A DNA stretch of 64,000 bases from Streptomyces sp. BK208 (GTDB lineage: Bacteria; Actinomycetota; Actinomycetes; Streptomycetales; Streptomycetaceae), in assembly GCF_004364245.1 (NCBI RefSeq), contig NZ_SOAV01000006.1:248001-312000 (forward strand), given 5' to 3'. The first letter of the stretch is position 1. Each line of letters opens with the position of its first letter. Positions 17,446-24,544 of this stretch are shown here, piece after piece. Both the position numbers and the translations under genes were made by a program. The notes under the pieces are model-generated. The model was not told where the DNA came from and ran no database searches. It saw only the letters and a program-made list of their open reading frames with translations.

Positions 17446-18294
17446 ATGACGGTCCGGACGGACGAGTCGGGGTGGGAGGTCGACCCCGACGACGAGTGGG
17501 GTGTCGCGGTCATCGCCACGGTGGGACGGCAGTTGAGGCTGCGCCGCGAGGCGGCGGGCATGCGGGCGGGCGATTTCGGCGTGGCGGTCGGGTACGGGGA
17601 GGACCTCGTCTACAAGGTCGAGGGCGGCAAGCGGATTCCCCGGCAGGAGTACCTGGACAGGGCCGACGAGGTGCTGGGGGCCGGCGGGCTCCTCTCGGCG
17701 GCCTGGGAGGACGTGAAGAAGGTCCGGTACCCGAAGAAGGTGCGGGAGCTGGGGAAGCTGGAGGGGAAGGCGGTCGAGATCGGCATCTACGAGTGCAACA
17801 GCGTCCACGGGCTCTTGCAGACACCGGATCACGCTCGCGCGCTGATGGAGGCCGCGCAGCCGCCGTACTGTTCGGACGACGTACAGCGCATGGTGGCCGC
17901 CCGCCTGGCGCGGCAGTCGGTCTTCGAGCGCGATCCCGCACCGTCGATCCACTTCGTCCTGGAAGAGGCCCCGCTGCGTCGGCCCGTTGGCGGCACAATG
18001 GTGTGGCAGTGCCAACTCGAACGCCTGTTGGAGGTGGGGAGGTTGAACCACGTCTCGCTTCAGGTGATGCCGACGAACACGGACGCCCACCCGGGCGTGG
18101 ACGGCAAGATCGAGCTGCTGAAGTTCCCGGACGGTACGGCCGTTGGGCGCAGCGACGGTGCGTTCAACGGTCGGCCGACCGCTGAGCCGAGGGAGCTACG
18201 CATCCTCGAGCTGCGGTATGGCACCATCCGGGCGCAGGCTCTCCCACCCAGAGAGTCGCTCGCCTTCATCGAAGAACTGCTGGGAGAAACATGA
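17446..18294 (+). CDS. Helix-turn-helix regulator with DUF5753 (Scr1/WhiJ-like)
   Basis: A 282-aa protein with an N-terminal XRE helix-turn-helix (about 22-80, VGRQLRLRREAAGMRAGDF) and a C-terminal DUF5753 domain (about 105-280) recognisable by YECNSVHGLLQTPDHARAL and by the C-terminal LREL-type region. These proteins pair with a DUF397 protein in Streptomyces and act in development or as antitoxin-like regulators. GAAGGGG (17433-17439) lies 6 nt before the ATG. Its stop overlaps the next gene by 4 nt, so both are made together. Confidence 0.92.
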   Translation: MTVRTDESGWEVDPDDEWGVAVIATVGRQLRLRREAAGMRAGDFGVAVGYGEDLVYKVEGGKRIPRQEYLDRADEVLGAGGLLSAAWEDVKKVRYPKKVRELGKLEGKAVEIGIYECNSVHGLLQTPDHARALMEAAQPPYCSDDVQRMVAARLARQSVFERDPAPSIHFVLEEAPLRRPVGGTMVWQCQLERLLEVGRLNHVSLQVMPTNTDAHPGVDGKIELLKFPDGTAVGRSDGAFNGRPTAEPRELRILELRYGTIRAQALPPRESLAFIEELLGET

Positions 18295-18482
18295 TCCGCG
18301 AGACCGAACTGGTCTGGTTCAAGAGCAGCTACAGCAGCGGTACCGACGGCAACTCCTGCGTCGAACTGGCCCTCACCCCCGGCACCGTCCACGTCCGTGA
18401 CTCCAAAAGCACCGACGGCCCCCGTCTGACCCTCACCCCCGCCGCCTGGGCGACGTTCCTGCCGTACGCGTCGCAGCGCTGA
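18291..18482 (+). CDS. DUF397 protein (BldB-neighbour-type small protein)
   Basis: A 63-aa protein with the DUF397 signature: WFKSSYSSGTDGNSCVELAL followed by VRDSK and a tryptophan near the end. It begins inside the last codons of the DUF5753 gene (ATGA overlap). DUF397 proteins usually work with the adjacent helix-turn-helix partner, perhaps as a toxin-antitoxin-like or regulatory pair. Its last 50 bp overlap the 3' end of the convergent XRE gene. Confidence 0.92.
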   Translation: MIRETELVWFKSSYSSGTDGNSCVELALTPGTVHVRDSKSTDGPRLTLTPAAWATFLPYASQR

Positions 18483-19341
18483 CCGTCGGCTCGACGACCT
18501 CCTGTGTGCCGACCACCGAGAGCAGCTCCAGCAGCCCCGCGCTGTCCGTCCCGACGGCCGGAGTGAACCAGAGGAGCCGCTGCCGCCCGTCCTCGCTGAA
18601 GAGATTGAGGCAGTTGACCTCGATCAGGCCCAGGGTGGGATGCACGAGGCGTTTGCGGTCCTCCCGCCGCCGGAAGGCCACCTCGTGGTCGGCCCACAGC
18701 GCGGCGAACTCGGGGGAGACGCCGAGCAGCGTACGGATCATCGAGCCGACCTCGGCGTCCTTCGAGTCCCGCCGCGCGGCGGCGGCCCGCAGGTCGGCGA
18801 CGAAGGACCGGGACTTGCCCTCGTGGTCGGCCTCCGGATACAGGCGCCGGGCGTCCGGCTCGGTGAACCACCGGTGCACGAGGCTGGCCCGGGGCCCGCG
18901 GAAACCGGACTGGTCCCCGAGCAGCGCCACGGCCAGCGGATTCTGTACGAGGGTGACGTGCAGGTCGGTGATCACCTGCGCCGGTGTCGACGTCATCCGC
19001 CCGAGGAGGTCCAGCATGCCGGGGTGGACGTGCGAAGCGGCCCCGCCCTCCACGGGCACCGGCCGGTCGGCGAGCCGGTACAGGTAGTCCCGCTCGTCGG
19101 CGGACAGCCGCAGGGCGCGGGACAGCGCGGCGATCATCTGCTCGGACGGCTGGGACCCGGCGCCGCGCTCCAGCTCGTTGTAGTAGTCCACGGAGGCCCC
19201 GGCGAGCTGGGCGACCTCCTCGCGGCGCAGCCCCGGCACCCGGCGGCGCGGCCCGGCCGGGAGGCCCACGTCGGCGGGGCGGATGCGCTCACGCCGCGAC
19301 CGCAGGAACGACCCCAGCTCGGCGTACTTCACAGCGCTCAT
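18433..19341 (-). CDS. XRE regulator with MmyB-like ligand-binding domain
   Basis: A 302-aa regulator. An XRE helix-turn-helix (about 7-80) includes VPGLRREEVAQLAGASVDYY and the ERG motif, and it is followed by the MmyB-like PAS-type domain (about 105-270) with NPLAVALLG and the conserved R-x-F segments. The start at 19341 was chosen over 19350 because a -10-like CAGAAT lies 7 nt upstream and no ribosome binding site is visible for either. It is divergent from the SDR-tautomerase pair, the usual arrangement in which MmyB-type regulators repress an adjacent short-chain dehydrogenase. Its C-terminal end overlaps the DUF397 gene in the opposite direction. Confidence 0.9.
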   Translation of the reverse strand: MSAVKYAELGSFLRSRRERIRPADVGLPAGPRRRVPGLRREEVAQLAGASVDYYNELERGAGSQPSEQMIAALSRALRLSADERDYLYRLADRPVPVEGGAASHVHPGMLDLLGRMTSTPAQVITDLHVTLVQNPLAVALLGDQSGFRGPRASLVHRWFTEPDARRLYPEADHEGKSRSFVADLRAAAARRDSKDAEVGSMIRTLLGVSPEFAALWADHEVAFRRREDRKRLVHPTLGLIEVNCLNLFSEDGRQRLLWFTPAVGTDSAGLLELLSVVGTQEVVEPTVSAATRTAGTSPRRRG

Positions 19342-19415
19342 GCGGTCCATTCTGCGCCCGCCGGGGACGGTGACCCATGGGGTGACATCCCCTGGCTGCG
19401 TCGGCCGACCGGGCG

Positions 19416-19421
19416 CATCGT
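19416..19421 (+). promoter_or_regulatory. Possible -10 of a leaderless SDR mRNA
   Basis: CATCGT lies 6 nt before the ATG at 19428. No Shine-Dalgarno sequence is present. The first base departs from the TANNNT pattern, so this is weaker than the other cases. Confidence 0.3.
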
Positions 19422-19427
19422 GGACGC

Positions 19428-20189
19428 ATGACCACGAACACGAACCAGAACACAGCGGCGGACGCCCGCGTGGCGATCGTCACCGGCGGATCGCGCGGCA
19501 TCGGCCGGGCGGTCGCGCAAAAACTCGCCGAGGACGGCCTGGCCGTCGTCGTGAACTACGCCCGAGGGGCCGCGGCCGCCGACGAGACGGTGGCGGCGAT
19601 CACCGAGGCCGGCGGACGGGCCGTCGCCGTACAGGCCGACGTGGCGGAGGAGAAGGAGGTCGCCGCGCTGTTCGACCGGGCGGAGGCGGACTTCGGCGGC
19701 GTCGACGTGGTCGTGAACGCCGCCGGGCGGATGACCCTGTCGCCCATCGCCGACCTGGACCTGGCGGCCCTGGACGCCATGCACCGCACCAACATCCGCG
19801 GCACCTTCGTCGTCGCCCAGCAGGCGGCGCGACGACTGCGACCGGGAGGTTCGTTCATCGGCTTCTCGACCTCCGTGGTCGGCGCGCAGTTCCCCACGTA
19901 CGGCGCCTACGCGGCGAGCAAGGGCGCGGTCGAGGCGATGACGATGATCCTGGCGCGGGAGCTGCGCGGGCGGGACATCACCGTGAACACGGTCGCCCCC
20001 GGCCCGACGGCCACCGACCTGTTCCTCGACGGCAAGACGCCCGAGCAGATCGACCGGCTCGCGAAGACACCGCCGCTGGAGCGGCTGGGCACCCCGGAGG
20101 ACATCGCCGCCGTGGTCGCCTTCCTGGGCAGCCCCGCCGGGCACTGGGTGAACGGCCAGGTCCTGCGCGCCAACGGAGGGCTGGTCTGA
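19428..20189 (+). CDS. Short-chain dehydrogenase/reductase
   Basis: A 253-aa NAD(P)-dependent oxidoreductase of the classical SDR family. The cofactor motif is TGGSRGIG (19-26), the structural motif is VNAAG (96-100), the catalytic Tyr161 and Lys165 sit in YAASK, and catalytic serine candidates are Ser147/Ser149. The C-terminal APGPTATDLF and the ending NGQVLRANGG match the 3-oxoacyl-ACP reductase-like group. It is followed after 1 nt by a tautomerase gene and is divergent from an MmyB-type repressor. A role in small-molecule reduction or detoxification is likely; the substrate is not known. Confidence 0.92.
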   Translation: MTTNTNQNTAADARVAIVTGGSRGIGRAVAQKLAEDGLAVVVNYARGAAAADETVAAITEAGGRAVAVQADVAEEKEVAALFDRAEADFGGVDVVVNAAGRMTLSPIADLDLAALDAMHRTNIRGTFVVAQQAARRLRPGGSFIGFSTSVVGAQFPTYGAYAASKGAVEAMTMILARELRGRDITVNTVAPGPTATDLFLDGKTPEQIDRLAKTPPLERLGTPEDIAAVVAFLGSPAGHWVNGQVLRANGGLV

Positions 20190-20190
20190 C

Positions 20191-20412
20191 ATGCCCTTCG
20201 CCCACTTCAAGGTCCCCGCGGGCACGATCACGCCGGAGGACAAGAAGAAGATCGTCGAGCGCACCACCGACCTCTACGCCGAGATCTACGGCGAACGGGC
20301 CCGTCCCACGACCGTCGTCCTCGTCGACGAGGTCCCCGACGGCGGCTGGGGCGTGGCGGGCAACGTCCTGACCGCCGAGATGCTCAACGGCGAGCCGCAG
20401 CCCCGACCGTAG
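20191..20412 (+). CDS. 4-oxalocrotonate tautomerase-like enzyme
   Basis: A 73-aa member of the tautomerase superfamily. The family catalyses keto-enol shifts using the N-terminal proline exposed after removal of Met; Pro2 is present here (MPFAHFKVPAG). The RPTTVVLVDEVPDGGWGVAG strand-turn region fits the 4-OT fold. It is co-transcribed with the SDR one base upstream, so the pair may act on the same compound. Confidence 0.9.
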   Translation: MPFAHFKVPAGTITPEDKKKIVERTTDLYAEIYGERARPTTVVLVDEVPDGGWGVAGNVLTAEMLNGEPQPRP

Positions 20413-20440
20413 CCCCCGGGCTGTGATGATCGCAGTCGGC

Positions 20441-20494
20441 GCCGACGCCGACGCCGACGCCCGTGGCGCCGTATCCGTATCCGTATCCGTAGCC
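20441..20494. repeat. Two adjacent hexanucleotide tandem repeats
   Basis: GCCGAC is repeated 3.5 times at 20441-20461, and 10 bases later GTATCC is repeated three times, followed by a GTAGCC variant, at 20471-20494. They lie between the tautomerase gene and gdhA. They are short enough to vary by slippage. Confidence 0.8.
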
Positions 20495-20543
20495 GGTCCG
20501 GGAGGACTTCGTCTCATCCAGTGATCGGGTGCTGGCCATGGGG

Positions 20544-20570
20544 TTTACATGCGCGTAACACTTAAGTGTC
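20544..20570 (+). promoter_or_regulatory. Candidate GlnR box containing a 12-bp palindrome
   Basis: TTTAC, GTAAC and GTGTC are spaced six bases apart (20544-20548, 20555-20559, 20566-20570), resembling the Streptomyces GlnR pattern of alternating GTNAC and GAAAC boxes. ACACTTAAGTGT (20558-20569) is a perfect palindrome within it. It lies about 80 bp before gdhA, a known GlnR target in other streptomycetes. Confidence 0.5.
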
Positions 20571-20649
20571 CCGCGCGCGGCAACGGCGCCGAGCGCCCCT
20601 CACCGGCCGCTGCATGCGACCGGTGCCTGCCGTGCGAGAAAGGGCCCCT

Positions 20650-22008
20650 GTGACGACGCGAAGCGAGACGCGGACCACCCTCGACCACCTGCTCACCGAG
20701 ATCGAGCACCGCAACCCGGCCCAGCCGGAGTTCCACCAGGCCGCCCACGAGGTCCTGGAAACCCTCGCACCGGTGATCGCCGCCCGCCCCGAGTACGCCG
20801 AGCCGGGACTCGTCGAGCGGCTGGTCGAGCCGGAGCGCCAGGTGCTCTTCCGGGTGCCGTGGCAGGACGACCAGGGCCGGGTCCGCGTCAACCGGGGCTT
20901 CCGCGTCGAGTTCAACAGCGCGCTGGGCCCGTACAAGGGCGGGCTGCGCTTCCACCCGTCGGTCAACCTGGGCGTCATCAAGTTCCTGGGCTTCGAGCAG
21001 ATCTTCAAGAACGCGCTGACCGGTCTCGGCATCGGCGGCGGCAAGGGCGGCAGCGACTTCGATCCGCACGGGCGCAGCGACGCCGAGGTCATGCGGTTCT
21101 GCCAGTCGTTCATGACCGAGCTGTACCGCCACATCGGCGAGCACACGGACGTCCCGGCCGGTGACATCGGCGTCGGCGGCCGCGAGATCGGCTACCTCTT
21201 CGGGCAGTACCGCCGCATCACCAACCGCTGGGAGGCCGGCGTCCTCACCGGCAAGGGCCGGGGCTGGGGCGGCTCCCTGATCCGCCCGGAGGCGACGGGC
21301 TACGGCAACGTGCTCTTCGCGGCGGCGATGCTGCGCGAGCGCGGGGAGGACCTGGAGGGCCAGACCGCGGTCGTCTCGGGCTCCGGCAACGTGGCGATCT
21401 ACACCATCGAGAAGCTGACCGCCCTCGGCGCCAACGCCATCACCTGCTCGGACTCCTCCGGCTACGTCGTCGACGAGAAGGGCATCGACCTGGACCTGCT
21501 CAAGCAGATCAAGGAGGTCGAGCGCGGCCGCGTCGACGCGTACGCCGAGCGTCGGGGTTCCTCCGCCCGCTTCGTGCCGGGTGGCCGGGTCTGGGAGGTC
21601 CCGGCGGACCTGGCCCTTCCGTCGGCCACGCAGAACGAACTCGACGAGAACGACGCCGCCGCGCTGATCCGCAACGGCGTGAAGGCGGTCTCCGAGGGCG
21701 CGAACATGCCGACGACCCCGGAGGCCGTCCACCTCCTCCAGCAGGCCGGCGTCGCCTTCGGCCCCGGCAAGGCGGCCAACGCGGGCGGCGTCGCGGTCAG
21801 CGCCCTGGAGATGGCGCAGAACCACGCCCGTACGGCGTGGACGGCGGAGCGCGTGGAGGAGGAGCTGGCGTCGATCATGACCAGCATCCACACCACCTGC
21901 CACGAGACCGCCGAACGCTACGACGCCCCCGGCGACTACGTCACCGGTGCGAACATCGCGGGCTTCGAGCGGGTGGCCGACGCGATGCTGGCGCAGGGCG
22001 TCATCTGA
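20650..22008 (+). CDS. gdhA: NADP-specific glutamate dehydrogenase
   Basis: A 452-aa enzyme of the hexameric small glutamate dehydrogenase family; it reductively aminates 2-oxoglutarate to glutamate with NADPH when ammonium is plentiful. Conserved residues line up with the Clostridium symbiosum enzyme at a constant offset of seven: Lys96 and Lys120 for substrate, catalytic Lys132 in GGGKGGSDFDP and catalytic Asp172 in GDIGVGGRE. The Rossmann motif GSGNVA follows. The GTG at 20650 has AGAAAGGG five bases upstream; a longer frame upstream is not supported. An adjacent GlnR-like box suggests nitrogen control. A strong hairpin ends the gene. Confidence 0.96.
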   Translation: MTTRSETRTTLDHLLTEIEHRNPAQPEFHQAAHEVLETLAPVIAARPEYAEPGLVERLVEPERQVLFRVPWQDDQGRVRVNRGFRVEFNSALGPYKGGLRFHPSVNLGVIKFLGFEQIFKNALTGLGIGGGKGGSDFDPHGRSDAEVMRFCQSFMTELYRHIGEHTDVPAGDIGVGGREIGYLFGQYRRITNRWEAGVLTGKGRGWGGSLIRPEATGYGNVLFAAAMLRERGEDLEGQTAVVSGSGNVAIYTIEKLTALGANAITCSDSSGYVVDEKGIDLDLLKQIKEVERGRVDAYAERRGSSARFVPGGRVWEVPADLALPSATQNELDENDAAALIRNGVKAVSEGANMPTTPEAVHLLQQAGVAFGPGKAANAGGVAVSALEMAQNHARTAWTAERVEEELASIMTSIHTTCHETAERYDAPGDYVTGANIAGFERVADAMLAQGVI

Positions 22009-22026
22009 GGGACGGCACCGCGCAGG

Positions 22027-22065
22027 GGGTGCCCCGTACGGCCCGGTCGGCCGTACGGGACACCC
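22027..22065. terminator. Bidirectional terminator between gdhA and the GvpU-like gene
   Basis: A long hairpin pairs 22027-22043 with 22049-22065, 16 of 17 positions matching, around the loop CGGTC. It sits between two convergent genes and can serve both. Confidence 0.8.
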
Positions 22066-22098
22066 GGCGAAAGGGCGAGGGCGCGGCGGTACGGGGCG

Positions 22099-22458
22099 TC
22101 AGTGGTCCGAGTAGCTGAAGTCCCCCACGGTCCAGGCGCTGACGTCCTCGATCGCCACCCGGTACATCCCGCCCGTCTCCGGGATGCCCATCGTGCCCTG
22201 GAGGATCCGGGCGACGTGGAAGTGCAGGTGGGTGGGTGCTTCCTCCTTCTCCGCCGGAGCGTCGAAGACGGCGGAGAAGGCGCCCAGGTCGGTGGAGCCG
22301 GTCAGTACCTCCGACACCCTCTGCCGCCACACGGACTCGGGGGCCAGGCGACCGGTGATGACAGCACCATGGGTGACCACGGTCAACGACATTCGACTGC
22401 TCTGCGCGGACTCCACACGGGCGGCGATGTCAATGAGCAGCTCATCAGGCTTCGACAT
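22099..22458 (-). CDS. Small protein, possibly gas-vesicle accessory GvpU-like
   Basis: A 119-aa acidic soluble protein beginning MSKPDELLIDIAARV. It contains the segment SLTVVTHGAVITGRLAPESVW and a central THLHFH. This resembles my recollection of small Streptomyces proteins annotated as GvpU; that label is unproven here and no other gas-vesicle genes are in the window. No Shine-Dalgarno sequence is seen; TAAAAT lies 8 nt before the ATG at 22458, suggesting a near-leaderless mRNA. It lies 53 nt downstream of the MerR-type gene on the same strand and may share its transcript. Confidence 0.7.
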   Translation of the reverse strand: MSKPDELLIDIAARVESAQSSRMSLTVVTHGAVITGRLAPESVWRQRVSEVLTGSTDLGAFSAVFDAPAEKEEAPTHLHFHVARILQGTMGIPETGGMYRVAIEDVSAWTVGDFSYSDH

Positions 22459-22511
22459 GAGAACGGATTTTATCCGCAGGCCCGCCCGTCCGGGTGGCCC
22501 GGTCTGCGGCA

Positions 22512-22871
22512 CTAGCCGGCAGGACGGACGGCACTCCCCGGCTTGTCCCCGGACGCCACGGCGCCACCGCGTCGCAGCTCCGCGTTGATCCGCTGAGCCT
22601 CTTCCAACTGGTCTTCCAGGATGATGATGCGGCAGGCGGCCTCGATGGCCGTCCCCTGGTCGACCATCTCGCGGGCGCGAGCGGCGATGCGCAGCTGGTA
22701 CCGGGAGTAGCGACGGTGGCCGCCCTCCGAGCGCAGGGGCGTGATCAGCCGGGCTTCGCCGAGGGCCCGCAGGAAGGCGGGCGTGGTGCCCAGCATCTCG
22801 GCCGCCCGCCCCATGGTGTACGCGGGGTAGTCGTCGTCGTCGATCCGGTCCAGCGGTCTGTCCGCGGTCAT
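22512..22871 (-). CDS. MerR-type helix-turn-helix regulator
   Basis: A 119-aa regulator with a compact MerR helix-turn-helix and wing: YTMGRAAEMLGTTPAFLRAL then LRSEGGHRRYSRYQL (about 18-60), followed by an amphipathic helix rich in Glu and Arg. The effector domain is very short, like the HspR/BldC-size members. The ATG at 22871 is preceded by AGAGGTG. The frame stays open to 23210, but that extension lacks codon bias. A 32-bp palindrome and three 13-bp direct repeats occupy its leader, suggesting control at the DNA or RNA level. Confidence 0.85.
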   Translation of the reverse strand: MTADRPLDRIDDDDYPAYTMGRAAEMLGTTPAFLRALGEARLITPLRSEGGHRRYSRYQLRIAARAREMVDQGTAIEAACRIIILEDQLEEAQRINAELRRGGAVASGDKPGSAVRPAG

Positions 22872-22872
22872 C

Positions 22873-22909
22873 TGCACCTCTGTTGTGCACCTCTGTCGTG
22901 CGTCTCTGT
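22873..22909 (-). repeat. Three 13-bp-spaced direct repeats at the MerR-gene start
   Basis: TGCACCTCTGT occurs at 22873-22883 and 22886-22896, and the variant TGCGTCTCTGT at 22899-22909, an exact 13-bp period. On the coding strand each unit contains AGAGGTG or AGAGACG, so the arrays iterate the ribosome binding site. Confidence 0.7.
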
Positions 22910-22925
22910 CGGAGGAATGCGTCGA

Positions 22926-22957
22926 GGGGCCCTGGTGCCGTACGGCACCAGGGCCCC
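22926..22957. repeat. 32-bp perfect palindrome in the MerR-gene leader
   Basis: Both 16-base arms (22926-22941 and 22942-22957) are exact reverse complements with no spacer. As RNA it would form a 14-bp stem with a GUAC loop. It lies 55 bp upstream of the MerR-type start and has no T run on either side. Confidence 0.8.
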
Positions 22958-23465
22958 GAGGGATTTGTAACACCATCTGCCGGCCTACTGCACTGCCGGC
23001 CTTCTGATTCCCGCCCGTCCCTCGTCGGGGGGCGGGCAGTTGAGGGATCGCGGATGCGTGACCGTGGGACCACCTTCCGTTCCGGGGCCTGCGGTACCCG
23101 GTGAGAACGTTCTCGCCCGGGCGATCCTGATGGCGTCCTCCTCCTTCTCTTTCCGTGCCGTACTTCCAGGTACTGCGATCTTGCCGGTGTTGCTGATGTT
23201 GCTCTTCCACATGCGGGCAGTTCGTCTCTGCCGCGCCTCACGGACTTCTTGGCTACAAGAGAAGAGTAACCACAGCAGCAGCCGAATGTCTACAGCGGCC
23301 ACGACAGATTTTCCTGCAAACGGATGAACGATTACCTGCACCGGGTCGCGCGCCTCATGCCGCCCCGTCCCCACGCACCGGACAGCGACGACGCCCGGCC
23401 GCCCGGCAATGGGACGATGGCGCGCAACAGTCGATCGAGTGACGAGCGGGGAGGCCGGGCACGAC
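22958..23465. other. 508-bp gap without a convincing gene
   Basis: Several open frames cross this stretch, but none has coding-type third-position GC bias or a family match. It contains a 12-bp palindrome GAGAACGTTCTC (23103-23114) and an unusually AT-rich part around 23240-23330, which may hold promoters for the leftward MerR-type gene and the rightward gene at 23466. Confidence 0.5.
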
Positions 23466-24113
23466 ATGGCCCGTTACACGGAGGCACTGACCGTCGAACG
23501 GGGCGGTTTCCGCATCAAGGTCCCGGAGTCGTGGTGGGAGTTCGACGTACGTCCGGAGTCCCGGGACGACTCGATCCGCCGCATGGTCGACGAACGAATA
23601 CGCCGGCACCCTGAGCTGAAGCCCTCCCGCTCCGCCTACGTCACCTTCCTCCAGAAGGCGGCGTCCGACGCCTGGAAGTCGGGCGCGCTGTACTGCGGCT
23701 GCATGGCGGAGAGCTTCGGCGGCGACACCCCGATCACCGGCTCGGTCACGGTCTCCCTGGTCGGCGGCCGCACGTCCTCCGGCGACCCCCTCCCCACCGA
23801 CCCGGCCGCCATCGCCGGCCAGCTGGCGGTCAAGGAGGCCAGGAAACCCGGCGACTCCTGGCGCAAGGTCACCACGGTCGACATCCCCGGCGTCGGCCCC
23901 GCCGCCCGTACCCAGGGCGTGGAGGACATCCCGGTCCCGGACGACGCCCTGAACCGCACGGTCCGCGCGGTCCTCATGCAGACCTACATCCCGGTCCCCG
24001 GCCAGCAGGGCAAGGTCGCCCTGGTCGCGGGCAGCAGCCAGGTCCTCGACCTCGCGGACTCCTTCTTCGACATCTTCGACGCGATCACGTCGACGTTCCG
24101 GTTCGTGGACTGA
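23466..24113 (+). CDS. Conserved hypothetical protein at the toxin island (DUF-like)
   Basis: A 215-aa protein without signal peptide or membrane segment. It opens MARYTEALTVERGGFRIKVP with SWWEFDVRPESRDDSIRR and ends with a hydrophobic VLDLADSFFDIFDAI helix. I recall similar proteins encoded just upstream of large T7SS-linked or Rhs proteins in Streptomyces, always with a partner like the next gene; the function is unknown. The ATG at 23466 follows GGGGAGG (23447-23453) at a long spacing of 12; an upstream GTG (23439) is in frame. Possible roles are adaptor or chaperone for secretion of the Rhs protein. Confidence 0.72.
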   Translation: MARYTEALTVERGGFRIKVPESWWEFDVRPESRDDSIRRMVDERIRRHPELKPSRSAYVTFLQKAASDAWKSGALYCGCMAESFGGDTPITGSVTVSLVGGRTSSGDPLPTDPAAIAGQLAVKEARKPGDSWRKVTTVDIPGVGPAARTQGVEDIPVPDDALNRTVRAVLMQTYIPVPGQQGKVALVAGSSQVLDLADSFFDIFDAITSTFRFVD

Positions 24114-24129
24114 CGGGAGCGGGGGAGCG

Positions 24130-24462
24130 GTGACCGCCGAGTTCGTCCTCGACCTGGACGAGGGAATGCTGGAGTACTTCCGGGACATGGCCGACGTCCT
24201 CGTGGACCGCTGCGGCATCTGCCGCCCGGAGGCGGTGGCGAGGATCAACCGCCAGTACGCCGACCTGGAGGTCGACCCCTACCCGGACCTCCTGTGCCAC
24301 GAGGCCCCCGAGTTCTGGGCCCTCCCCGCCTACTACGACCGCGGCGACCACCTGCTCCCTCCCACCGGCGACCCGGAGGCCGACGCCCACATCGACTTCT
24401 CCCGACTGCCGATCCGCCCGGCGCCGCCCCGGGACTCGGCGTTCTGGACGCTGCCGCGATGA
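24130..24462 (+). CDS. Small hypothetical protein with CGIC motif
   Basis: A 110-aa acidic protein, VLDLDEGMLEYFRDMADVLV then DRCGICRPEAVARINRQY, and a C-terminal proline-rich end. The CxxC plus a later Cys and His could bind metal. It starts with GTG preceded by GGGAGCGGGGGAG. It lies 16 nt after the 215-aa gene and is probably its partner. No family function is recognised. Confidence 0.72.
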   Translation: MTAEFVLDLDEGMLEYFRDMADVLVDRCGICRPEAVARINRQYADLEVDPYPDLLCHEAPEFWALPAYYDRGDHLLPPTGDPEADAHIDFSRLPIRPAPPRDSAFWTLPR

Positions 24463-24542
24463 CGCCGACGCGGCGCGAGCCCACCGAAACGCTCCCGCCG
24501 GAGCCGGCACGCGAGCCGGTGCGCATCCCCTGGGCGGACTGA
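24459..24542 (+). CDS. Possible 27-aa peptide gene, translationally coupled
   Basis: An ATGA overlap with the preceding stop begins a 27-codon frame, MTPTRREPTETLPPEPAREP then VRIPWAD, rich in Pro, Glu, Arg and Thr. It ends 2 nt before the next gene. No hydrophobic segment or cysteine is present. The tight coupling on both sides favours translation, but so short a frame could be accidental. Confidence 0.35.
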   Translation: MTPTRREPTETLPPEPAREPVRIPWAD

Positions 24543-24544
24543 CC

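Noticed and set aside
22872..23210. In-frame extension of the MerR-type gene to an ATG at 23210
   Set aside because: The extension crosses a 32-bp palindrome and repeats, and family members start near 22871.
22985..23467. A 160-codon minus-strand frame upstream of the MerR-type gene
   Set aside because: No GC3 bias typical of genes here, no recognisable domain; treated as leader or intergenic DNA.
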